Shown piece after piece: positions 1-9,897 of a DNA stretch of 64,000 nt. The position numbers and the translations under genes are program-made. The stretch's first letter is position 1. The number at the start of each line of letters is the position of its first letter. The notes below the pieces were generated by a model. That model made no database searches, was not told where the DNA came from, and was given only the letters and a program-made list of their open reading frames with translations. The stretch comes from Plantago major (Eukaryota; Streptophyta; Magnoliopsida; Lamiales; Plantaginaceae), in contig CM048839.1 of NCBI GenBank assembly GCA_026545765.1, forward strand, positions 22,816,566-22,880,565. The letters run 5' to 3'.

Positions 1-159
1 TCTCCCTTCGAAGTCTTATAATCTTACCAAGATTTTCGGAGGCACCCGGTGGCCAAAGCCTGTTACAAATGAGATAGACATGAAACAACCTTTATTAGTA
101 TATTCATGTAACATTTAGTAATTATCTGAAGTTATGTTCTACAAATGCATAATACTTAC

Positions 160-415
160 TTCTTCTGCTCGGGAACAAAACCGGCTTCCCATTCCAACTA
201 GCACCGGGTGTCAGAACGGTGTAGGGACACCCGTCGGAGGATAAGTCAGCAAACATGGGTGACGTCCCCACGCTTGAACCAGTGGGAGTCTCAGGCACCT
301 GTGACTGTGAACTCCCGCCAATGTCATAGCCCCCCGAAGGGCTACCCGCATCAAGACCACTACTAGTACCACTAATGGCCGGTGGACGGTATGTGGACCT
401 CCTATGTCTCGGCAT
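160..415 (-). CDS. Downstream Ser/Pro/Gly-rich exon of the CACTA element
   Basis: An exon-like segment bounded by a TTTGCAG acceptor (just above 415) and a GTAAGT donor (just below 160). It reads MPRHRRSTYRPP and continues as a Ser/Gly/Pro-rich low-complexity stretch. Such regions are common in accessory ORFs of plant CACTA elements. No catalytic motif is visible. It could be a separate ORF beginning at its own Met or the second exon of the upstream ORF. Confidence 0.4.
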
Positions 416-554
416 CTGCAAATTCATACAACAAGTGTTAGTAAGAAAGACAAGATGAATTGGCAGGTAAAACATATATAATAGACACTTAATAAAGCAT
501 ATATAACAAGTTGTAGTAACAAGTTGTAATCAAGAACCACCAGTATACACATAC

Positions 555-1296
555 CCTCGTCCTCCTCGCCCGTGGTTAAGTCTACATATTGGTCTTCATG
601 CAGCTCAATGTACTCATCAGGAGCATGAACTACATTTCTCGCTGTTTCATCAACAACCTCTTCTTGGTACGAGTTGGTAATTGAGTCGTCCTTCTTAACG
701 TACTCTACTCTGGAGCGGGCCCGTATATGTATCGCAGCCAACCAGTCTGCCTTGTCACGTTTCAGGCTTGGATATTCAATGAATACCACTTGGCGTGCTT
801 GAGTAGCCAAGATAAACGGTTCCAACAAGTCAAAGAACACCTGATCCTCGGAATTCGGTGGCTCCTCCACATCCCGATCGGTGTCCATGAACTCTGGACC
901 CGCAACATCATACACCATTTTCTCAATCCTCTCATGATCAGGATTAGCATCAGATGTGGACGTATTTTGAGTACTACCCATCACATTTTGCTTCCTTCTT
1001 TTACGCTTAGGAATACTCCCATAGTCCATGAACGGTATTGATTCCTCACCATGATAACACCATACCTCATACTCCACGAACCCCTTACGTTTCAAGTGCT
1101 CGACTACCGTTCTAGGAGGCAAAAATTGTCTATTCCTACATTTGTTCGCATTGCAAGGGCACTTCATCATCCCCCGACTCAAACAAGTAGTCTGTGTAAG
1201 TGCAAAAGCAATGAAGGCTTCAACCCCTTCCACAAAACTAGATTGAATTCTGCCATTAACAGTGCGACGGTACATCCATGAACGATCGGGATTCAT
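555..1296 (-). CDS. CACTA transposon protein with N-terminal transposase-associated domain
   Basis: The ORF starts at 1296 and opens with a DRSWMY motif, then EGVEAFIAFA and a Cys cluster CPCNANKC (about residues 46-53), ending near VWCYHGEE at residue 83. This layout is that of the plant transposase-associated domain found at the N-terminus of CACTA transposases. The rest is acidic and low in complexity. A consensus splice donor (GTATGT) follows position 555. Joining it to the next acceptor (after 415) meets a stop within a few codons, so the protein may end there or the copy may be damaged. A basic KRKRRKQ patch (residues 97-103) could be a nuclear signal. Nothing resembling the DDE core is present in this exon. 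Function in this copy is doubtful. Confidence 0.7.
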
Positions 1297-1333
1297 AATT
1301 CAACAATTAACCTGCGTCTCAATTTATTAGATT

Positions 1334-1585
1334 TATAACATTTATACAATTACGTATTTAGTTTCATTACAATTACAATTACATTTTTAATTATGATACG
1401 GTAACAATTGGTAATGAATTACATGCATTTTACTATTACAATTCAATCCCACTGGTAGTTATAACATTTATACCATTACGTATTTAGTTTCATTACAATT
1501 ACAATTACATTTTTAATTATGATACGGTAACAATTGGTAATGAATTACATGCATTTTACGATTACAATTCAATTTTCTAGTAGTT
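1334..1585. repeat. Tandem duplication, 126-bp unit, two copies
   Basis: Copies begin at 1334 and 1460 with the same TATAACATTTAT start. They are nearly identical through the segment ending in ATTACAATTCAAT. It lies in the AT-rich region upstream of the CACTA coding exon. Confidence 0.85.
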
Positions 1586-2176
1586 AAACTTCCATATATC
1601 TATTAACATTACAAATTGTAGATGAAAATATTATTGATTGTTTTTATGTTAATACTCCAAAATTATATTAAAATCACCAAAATCACCAAATTGTCTCCAA
1701 ACACACAATTAAATCTTCATAATCCTAGTACGTATACGAAAATAGCTAAGTAAATACCCTACACAATTACAATAATAGTAACATCATACTAGCAATCCAA
1801 TTTCACAATAAATATATCAATTTCACACCTCAAAGCTAACCCAATACGTAATATAAGCTAAATTATCTACTACATACTTCCTATAACAATCCAATTGATC
1901 AAACTAGTCAAAATTCATAAAATTCCCAAATTTTAAAAAGTAAGGGTTTTAGCCAAAATACCTTCAATTTCGGAAAAAATAGCGGATGAAAGTTGAAATT
2001 GATGCACAATCCGAGCTCCTTGTCCGACGAGCTTCGAAACGAGACCAAGATTGGCCGGAATCGTCGAGATTTGGCCGGAAAATGTTTGGGACGAATTGGG
2101 GGAAGAAAGGAAGAAAGAAGAAGAAAGGAAGAAATAAGAAGAAACTGCCCGTGTTCTGTTATGTACACTTGACTTT

Positions 2177-2490
2177 TAGGGACGGATATTTATCCGTCCC
2201 TAAGCCGTCTCTACAATTAGGGACGGATATCTATCCGTCCCTAAAATTTTTTTTTTTTTTGTTTTTTTTCCAGGTCAACTGTTTTAGGGACGAATAAAAA
2301 ATCCGTCCCTAAAACAGGGACGGATCAGGGACGGATTACATAATCCGTCCCTAATTAAGCACGGATTAGGGACGGATTATGTAATCCGTCCCTAATTAAG
2401 GACGGATTAGGGACGGCTTAGGGACGGATAGGCCTATCCGTCCCTAATCCGTCCCTAAACTCGCCGATTCGTCCCTAAATTAGGGACGGA
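2177..2490. repeat. CACTA subterminal inverted repeats (GGGACGGAT class)
   Basis: More than a dozen copies of GGGACGGAT or its complement ATCCGTCCC, several arranged head to head as short palindromes, for example AGGGACGGATATTTATCCGT near 2178. They are interrupted by a T-rich stretch near 2250. In CACTA elements such subterminal repeats are transposase-binding sites; binding here is inferred. Confidence 0.75.
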
Positions 2491-2759
2491 TATTATAGCT
2501 ATATTTTCAGTTTGTTTTTCTTAGCTTTTGCTTTGTTTGTTTGTAATGTTCGATTATGTTTAGGTTTTTATGCAAATATTGTATGTTTAATTGTAAATAG
2601 ATGATGTTTTGATTTCATTGCTTTATGGTTAGGGGTTCTGTAGTTTTTTTTAAAACAAATCGTCTATGCTTTTGTGTGAATTATACATGTTTATGTGTAA
2701 ATAGTTGATGTTTGTTATATTACTTTATGGTTAGACTTCATGTAGTATTGTTTTTAAAT

Positions 2760-3620
2760 TGTCTATTGTTGTAGTGTAATAGTCTATTATTATGGTAAAA
2801 TTATGTATGACAGTTGCCAAATAGTTGAAATGGCTGTGTGAATATGCTCATGAGTGTGTCCAGTGAGTCCCATGCTAGTGTGAGGATTGTCCCTGACAAG
2901 CCAATGAGTTCTGCAGTTTGGTTGTCTATTGTTGTGGTGTAATAGTCTATTGTTATGGTAAAATTGTGTATGACAGTTGCCAAATAGTTGAATGGTTGTG
3001 TGAATATGCTCATGAGTGTGTCCATTGAGTCCTATGCTAGTGTGAGCATTGTCCCTGACAAGCTAGTGAGTTATGCAGCTTGGTTGTCTATTGTTGTAGT
3101 GTAATAGTCTATTGTTATGGTAAAATTGTGTATGACAGTTGCCAATGAGTTATGTAGCTTGGTTGTCTATTGTTGTAGTGTAATAGTCTATTGTTATGGT
3201 AAAATTGTGTATGACAGTTGCCAAATAGTTGAATGGCTGTGTGAATATGCTCATGAGTGTGTCCATTGAGTCCCATGCTTGTGTGAGCATTGTCCTAGCC
3301 AGTGAGTTATGAAGCTTGGTTGCTATTGTTATAGTGTAATAGTCTATTGTTATGGTAAAATTGTGTATGACAGTTGCCAATGAGTTATGCAGCTTGGTTG
3401 TCTATTGTTGTAGTGTAATAGTCTATTGTTATGGTAAAATTGTGTATGACAGTTGCCAAAAAGTTGAATGTATGTGTGAATATGTTCATGAATGTGTCCA
3501 TTGAGTCCCATGCTAGTGTGGGGATTGTGCCTGACAAGCCAATGAGTTATGCAGCTTAGTTGTCTATTGTTGTAGTGTAATAGTCTATTGTTATGGTAAA
3601 ATTGTGTATGACAGTTGCCA
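2760..3620. repeat. Minisatellite, seven units in two size classes (about 162 and 78 bp)
   Basis: Units start with TGTCTATTGTTGTAGTG or a close variant at 2760, 2923, 3085, 3164, 3321, 3399 and 3561. Spacings are 163, 162, 79, 157, 78 and 162 bp. The short units share both ends with the long ones and lack the same central part, so they are internal-deletion derivatives. ORFs read across this block are repeat artefacts. Confidence 0.9.
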
Positions 3621-4625
3621 AATTGTTGATGTTTTTTTTGCATATACTAGGTTTTCGTAAAAATGGTGGTCGAATAAAGAAAACGATTGATGATAAAGAT
3701 GGAGACGTGGATGGAGGAGTCGACGAACAATTCAAGGGTGTTTTATTTGTTTGCAAAGATGATTGTAGTTTGGATATAGTGATTTTAAATTTTTTTGTAT
3801 TATTTTATATGTATGACATTTATTGATTGATAAATGAAATTGATTTCTATGTTTATTTATAAATATTGTGTTTCTTTGGGACGAATAGGTTGTCATCAAT
3901 AATTTTATGCTAAACATAGACAATTATATATCAAATATAGATAATTTGATTCAAAGTACCAATATGACTTGATGGACACATGAAAGGAGCTGTGTATTGT
4001 AAGGAAAAAATACGGGTCGGCCCGCAAAAAAAATCATGTTGTATAGTTTTATGTATAAATTATACATGTTTATACATTATGTAGACTACCGACTCTCAAT
4101 ATATCGCTAACTCGTAACATTTAACTCAAAAGAAAATCCTTTTTATCATAGAGTTTCTTTATTCTATATCTTATCTACAATTCCCAGATAATGCATATGA
4201 AAACACGAAGATTATTAGACAAAACTATTTTATAGGACAATTGAGAGAAATCTGAATCTAAAAGGGGCCAATCAAAGAGAGACGGACACGGAATCTATTG
4301 GATTAAATTTTGAAAGAATAATTGAAAAAGAATAAATGGCTTGATGCATGAACTGAAAAATATTATATGTGTTAATTACTTATACACCCAGTATAATATC
4401 GACATTAAAAATAAATTCAGCCGTTACGTGAATCCTTACACAAGTGGACTCTTTGTCATTATTTAGGGTTTAGATTCTATTCACTTCAGTGATCTCACCC
4501 TCTGAGGTCAAATGGAGAAGAGGTCTAATTTTCATTATTTAATCAACAAAAAACTTAAATTTCCATATAAATATGACGCCATAAACCACCCCTTTTTAAA
4601 CCCCTAGTGTTTTTTTTTTTCAAAT
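3621..4625. other. AT-rich stretch without a convincing gene
   Basis: A short plus-strand ORF (3593-3826) contains a basic then acidic segment, KNGGRIKKTIDDKDGD, preceded by a T-rich tract and an AG. It could be a decayed transposon exon, but nothing confirms it. The remainder is AT-rich and shows no feature I can support. Confidence 0.4.
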
Positions 4626-4970
4626 AATTTCTCTGAAACCCAATAAGAAAATATTTTATTTACACTTTTTCATTAAATTAAAAAATAACAATTATAAAAT
4701 TCCCTTCCCCTTCTTCATGATTTACACTAATGTACTGTGATCTTTCCTATTTTGTATGAAAATTGTGTATTTTACGAGACTTGCTCTTTCTTTATAAATT
4801 TCTCTGATACCTAATAAAAAAATATTTTATTTACACTTTTTTCATTAAATTAAAAAAATAACAATAATGAAATTCTCTTCCCCTTCTTCATGGTTTACAC
4901 TTTACACTAATGTAATGTGGTCTTTCCTATTTTGTAGGAAAATCGTGTATTTTACAAGACTTGCTCTTTC
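4626..4970. repeat. Tandem duplication, about 171-bp unit, two copies
   Basis: Two copies start with AATTTCTCTGA at 4626 and 4797 and end with the segment ACTTGCTCTTTCTTTAT. The second carries a small extra TTTACAC repeat. A weak third partial echo of the end of the unit is seen near 5120-5170. Confidence 0.8.
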
Positions 4971-5155
4971 TTTATCCTCCTCTGCGTCTTCTTATATCAC
5001 CAACTTATGGAAGCTTCTTCTGAAATTATTGGAAAAATCATGATTTTCTTGAATATAAGGAAATAGCAGATTTCTCAACACAAGTGTTTAGCATATTCAC
5101 ATAGTTTACACTCATGTGGTATTTTCCTATTGTGTTGGAAAATTAAATCTTTTAC

Positions 5156-5341
5156 GTGACTTTGCTCCTTCCTCCTTTTCTATCAACACCAAAAGCTTCA
5201 AATTTTTCTTTTTCCGCTGCTTCTTCTTCCTCCTCATCCTTCACCACCACCGAAGTTCATTGTGGCTTCCTGGAAGCTGATCTTACTAAATCTATCAGAC
5301 CGCGGAAGCTGAGAACGAGTTACTTTAAGAGAATGGTTTGA
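5156..5341 (+). other. Short Ser-rich ORF, possibly a first exon; unassigned
   Basis: A 61-codon ORF rich in Ser/Thr/Phe followed by a basic tail (RPRKLRTSYFKRMV). The composition resembles an organelle-targeting leader, but I recognise no domain, no downstream exon and no promoter. It may be chance. The surrounding 4971-5683 is otherwise AT-rich with no supported feature. Confidence 0.15.
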
Positions 5342-5683
5342 AATCATTTCACATTTTCACTTTATTTCTCAACTCTCAAGTGTTGTAGATTGATTGCAAG
5401 TCCCTAGCCTACAAATTACGAGCTACTAAATCCGAGTTATAAACTCGGAAATATAATCAGTCTATATAAATACTTGAGATGAAAACAGCATGACACACTA
5501 GTGTCCCCACAGTTTGGGTAAGTTTCGAAGTTAAGCAACACATTCCACACAGTTTGGATCAAATTCATACATTTTCTAATACGAAACCCCACAAACTTTT
5601 GCTCAAATAATTCCCCCACAGGTCACCTTCCACTTGGACCATGTATTCCAATTTCAGTAACTAATTTATTATTATAATTATTA

Positions 5684-5933
5684 CTACCTCCATTTCAGAA
5701 AAAATTGTTACATTTTGACTTTGATCGGTCAACTGTCTTTGAGTTTGACCACAAATTACTCATAAACGATAATAGTAAATAATTTAATAAAATCATATAA
5801 TAAAATTTTAATTACTAAATTTTCATTATATAATTTTAATAATTTATTTATTAATATCGTTTAAAGAAATCGCACAAACATGCAGATTAACCGCAAAATA
5901 AGAAATGTAACACTTTTTCTGAAATGGAGGGAG
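5684..5933. mobile_element. Stowaway-like MITE (Tc1/mariner type), 250 bp
   Basis: The element is flanked by TA on both sides (5682-5683 and 5934-5935). Its terminal inverted repeats are CTACCTCCATTTCAGAAAAA and, read on the other strand, CTCCCTCCATTTCAGAAAAA, with one mismatch in 20. TA target sites and CTCCCTCC ends are typical of Stowaway MITEs. It carries no coding capacity. Confidence 0.9.
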
Positions 5934-5962
5934 TATTTTTTAAAGACAAAAATATTGTATTT

Positions 5963-6272
5963 TGTTATGTAATAATATAATGAATGTCCATTAACCTTCC
6001 CCACTCCTCCATGAATCCTTTTTGTAACTCTTGTAAGTTACAACACCAATAAATCACCCCACTAATGTGTATACATTATGATGAGATTAAATCTCCTCCT
6101 ACTTGTAGCCTATAAATAGTGGCTCATGATGTATGTTGTAGATACACTTGTATCACTTGATAATAGAATGCAATGTTGTTCTACTCTACTCTCTTCATTC
6201 TTATTAATGTTCTTCTTTCCTATCATAGTAGCTCTATAATTTCTAACAAGAATAGTTTAATAATTTCTAACA
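5963..6272 (+). repeat. Left LTR of the 5963-13111 element
   Basis: 310 bp, TG...CA ends. It contains a TATA-like CCTATAAATAGTGG segment around 6110-6122, matching a plausible LTR promoter. It differs from the right LTR by scattered substitutions and a few small indels near the 3' end. Confidence 0.92.
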
Positions 6273-6290
6273 CGTTATCAGCACGATAGT
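6273..6290 (+). promoter_or_regulatory. Primer-binding-site-like sequence
   Basis: CGTTATCAGCACGATAG directly follows the left LTR. It resembles, but does not exactly match, the TGGTATCAGAGC initiator-tRNA primer site used by many plant copia elements. The position is right; the exact tRNA is uncertain. Confidence 0.5.
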
Positions 6291-7433
6291 GCTCAACCAA
6301 TTCCTTAAATTTGTTTATCATCAGAATTTGGATTCTTTGGCGTGTCTCTCTAGCTATCCAATTCAGCCAACCTATCTTTGTTTCCTTTATTCAAATGCTT
6401 AATTAATTAAGGCTCTAATGCACGTTGTTAATGATTTTGCAGCTCGTTACAGTAGTAGTTCAGGTTATCAGGCTGATGATGATTCAGATTTTGCTCACTT
6501 ATTGATCACCCAAACAATCATTTACAATGTGCGAGACGTTGACGACAAGCAAGATAAGTTTTGTTTTGTTTATATACTTTCTTAAATTCTTTTTCTCATG
6601 ATCATCTAACCACTTCATATTTCTTGTTAGTGGTGAATCATATATGGTGAATCTCATATCCAAACTCATGTTTCGGATGAATCATTCAAACAGTGAAAAA
6701 TATAATATAGTATCATATTCCCTGAAAGTGAATATGTGATACAAGTATAAAACGTAGATAAGGCAAAAGCAATATATTTCTTCACCATCACCAATGAAAG
6801 CTTAAAGGGTTAAATACCATACCATCAAAGATCCGCTGATCTTTAAATTTTATAATAGAACCACCAGAAGTGGTACAATGATTGATGGTTGTTAAAATAT
6901 ATATGTCCACAGACATATCATGGACCATGATAATTCCATCAACATATGGATCAAATATTCTAGATTTGTTTAGCTAGCCAAATATGGAATGCTCACATAT
7001 ATTGAGAAAAGAAAACATTATTGATGAGTGACGAAAATATATTGTAAAATAACCAACCGTGCGTTATTGGGTAAGGATGGTGATATGAGTTTACTCTTAG
7101 TTTTTGTCTGATCTTCACTCATTGTAGTGATTTCTAACCTAAAATGGATACTAAGGGAATAATATATGAAGTGATTTTCTGAAGTTGGTTCTATGAAGTA
7201 ATTATTTCCAACCTGAAGTTGGTTTCAACACAATATTTTATACTACAAGTTCAAGACATTGTGAGATGACTTTTGATACTAATTCTTTACCGGTCATACT
7301 CTCTTGGTCACAATACTACGACCTGAAGTTCGTAATCTCCTACGCGTTCAAAGACTTAGATTACTTATTATAATTGAGCGAAATATTACTAATAAAATGT
7401 GACATATGACGTTGAGTTATCATGAATTCATGA
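6280..7433 (+). repeat. Hairpin-rich interior, left part
   Basis: Short inverted repeats with small loops recur: arms CATATTC/GAATATG (6714-6736, loop CCTGAAAGT), AAAGATC/GATCTTT (6827-6844), ACCAC/GTGGT (6860-6874, loop CAGAA), ATATGTC/GACATAT (6901-6918), AATAAC/GTTATT (7048-7068), TCACT/AGTGA (7115-7130), CCAAC/GTTGG (7208-7222, loop CTGAA), TACGA/TCGTA (7317-7334, loop CCTGAAGT) and the perfect palindrome TCATGAATTCATGA (7420-7433). No ORF runs through them. Confidence 0.7.
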
Positions 7434-7455
7434 TCGTGTTACCATGCACATAAAT

Positions 7456-9878
7456 TGTGATACCCCAGATTTTGACGTACCTTAGTACTTTTTACCCTTG
7501 CATGATTTATTAGTGTTACTTTATTTGTCTCGAAGTATATTAGAATTATTTTAGTATGTTGGTGAAGTTTGTTTTAAAAGTTCATTATTTGTTTTAGAAG
7601 TCAGTATAACTTGTCAGTTTGTAATATGTGTGGTTATTTATTTTAATTTGTACTTTCTTTAAAGAAGAGAAATTATTTTTAGTGTATTTTTCCTACTTAA
7701 AAATCTGATTATTTTATCCTTTAATTTGTTGGTGTAATTATTTGAAAATAATTTGATAGTCATCTCTTAAATTTATCTTTATAAATGATTAATATGCCAA
7801 GACTTCTTTTTAATTGTCTAGCTTAATTCAATACTTTATTTGTTTGCTTTGAATGATGTATAATGTGAAGAGTGCCATTTTAATTATGTATTTTGATGTA
7901 TGTCATTATTTGTGTGGCTTGATTAGATTTAAAGATTAACTTCAATTGCATTAATGTGAGTTCATTATATGTTATATTAATAGTAGTTAAGTTAGAAGAA
8001 GTCTAAGAGTCTTTTTAATTGTCTTATTTAAATGCAAGTCTTTATGTATGTGCTTTATTGATAATTTATGTGAAGGGTCTTCCTTTTAATTAACTAATTC
8101 AATACAAGCTAATTATATATGCCCTTTGATTGATTTAAAATGTGAAGAGTCACTTTTTAATTATTTAATTTAAATGCATGTCCTTATGTGTGTGGCTCTC
8201 TTAATGTTTAGAAATTAAAGTGTTATTTTATATTCATATATTTTAAAATAGAAGAGTTTGGAAACTTGAGGCTTCTTTAATGAATAAAATATTTTTATTT
8301 CTTTTCATGTTACCGTACGAAAGGTCGCTTGTAATGTCGAATGTTACATGCTATGTTTCAGCTATGTTTCGATCAATGTTCGGATTTTCTTTTCGTTTCT
8401 CTTTTATATTACTTATGCAGGTCTAATTGTAAGTTAAATATTACGTAGGCATGTCCAATATTTTGAGTTTAATTGTTACATATGCATGTCTAATTGTGAG
8501 TTCAATTTAATTGTTCCAAGTGTTGCATTTTTTGTGTGTCACATTTTATTTTTCTGTACAATTGACCGTATGTGATACCAAAAATATTTTTGAATTTTTT
8601 CCAATTAAAATATGATCATTTATCATTAGTTATTGTGTTTAAATGTTTGGAAAAAAATGTGAAAGGTCTCTCTTAATTTTACATCTTTATTGTTAGTTTT
8701 AAAATGAGTTTTAAGTGCAATTTAAGCCCTTTAAATTGTCATTTATTTTTTAACTCTTCAATCCTTTCATCTTCACTCAATCCACCCTATAAATACCCCA
8801 TTCTTGCGGCCACTTTTACTCACAAAAATTCTGAATATTTTACTCCAAAAAATCTTCAAGTACTATTGTCTTTTTCTTTCAAATTTGTAGCTTGTTCTTC
8901 TTGCAAGTACTTTCATGGTTCTTGCTCTTCCTAACCTTCAAATGTGAGTGTTCTACAAAACTATATATATGTATTATTTTCAAAACCTGGAAGGTATTTT
9001 AATATGTTTTCAACTTATATATAAGTAATGCATGGTTTCCAAAACGCATGTTCTATTGCATAAAACCAAATCACGAAAGAGTTTTAGCATGCTTCCGCTG
9101 ATTTTGAAAGATATATATATTTTTATATACATGATTGTTATTTTGTTTTGATTGACAGTTCAAGCAAGATACGTACGTTTGGTTCAGGTTAATTGGCTTG
9201 TAGTTTGGTCAGTTGTGTCTAGCGAGCTACTTGTCGGTTTCCTTTGCCCATTCCCTTTAAATCGAGTGATAGAAGACTTCACTGATTTAGTTGGATCGTA
9301 GAATTCCACCCCTGTACCATGGCAGGGTCCTGACTGGATAGTCTGATCAACTATCAGGGAGACATAAGGCCTGTTTTACTGTGGGGTTATAAGGAGCGGC
9401 ATGAAATAATATTTTTCTGAAAAGTATACGTTATTGAAAGTATATTGGATTTTAAGTTCATGTTTTTTTTTATTGTTATGATTTTAATAAAAACTTCTCA
9501 CGAAAATCTTTGAACACTCATTGAGGTTTTTCTCACACTTGTTTTTATTCCCTTTCTTGTAGGTGAGACGGCGGCGAAGAATGAACAACCGATAAACTCA
9601 GCGAACTAAGAGACTGGTTGGGATTTGGGATTTTTATCAATGAAAATAATGTGCTTTTGTGTATTTCAAAAACTGAAGTCATTTCCTGTTATAAAGATAC
9701 TATTGTTCGAAATCATGTGGTTTTATTCATTGAAATAAAGTATATTTTGTTCCAACAACTGCGACATGAAAGGTTGTCTTTATCTTCACATGTTTCACTA
9801 AACGTTTCGGCTCTACTTTCGCCCGACGTCCCGACTGAAATTTACTCCTTTTAAAAACCCAAAAGTCGGGGCGTTACA
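7456..9878 (+). mobile_element. Solo LTR (2.4 kb, probably Gypsy-type) nested in the LTR element
   Basis: The segment begins TGTGATACCCCAG and ends GGGGCGTTACA, so it has TG...CA ends that are partly complementary to each other. It is flanked by a perfect TAAAT duplication (7451-7455 and 9879-9883). There is no second LTR and no internal domain, so it is a solo LTR, the usual product of recombination between two LTRs. The family is inferred from the length and the TGTGATACCCC start. An ORF at 9618-9854 inside it has no recognisable domain. Confidence 0.88.
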
Positions 9879-9897
9879 TAAATAGTATCAAATATTC

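Larger units (their letters stand above)
1..2490 (-). mobile_element. CACTA (En/Spm-like) DNA transposon, partial, runs off the left edge
   Basis: The minus strand encodes a protein with the plant transposase-associated domain (555-1296), followed by a second exon-like ORF. Upstream of it on that strand lies a block of inverted GGGACGGAT motifs (2177-2490), the subterminal repeat structure typical of CACTA elements. I find no tnp2-type transposase core in the window, so it is either beyond the left edge or absent. The right terminus is not placed: no clear CACTA end follows the subterminal block, although TAGTG occurs inside the adjacent minisatellite. Assignment rests on domain plus subterminal repeats, not on termini or a target-site duplication. 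Confidence 0.75.

Noticed and set aside
2170..2500. Exact right terminus of the first CACTA element
   Set aside because: Candidate TAGTG strings occur only in the neighbouring minisatellite and no 3-bp duplication could be paired, so no boundary is claimed.
2801..3756. Repetitive minus-strand ORFs with an IHNFTITIDYYT motif
   Set aside because: They read the complement of a tandem minisatellite; the motif simply reflects the DNA unit.
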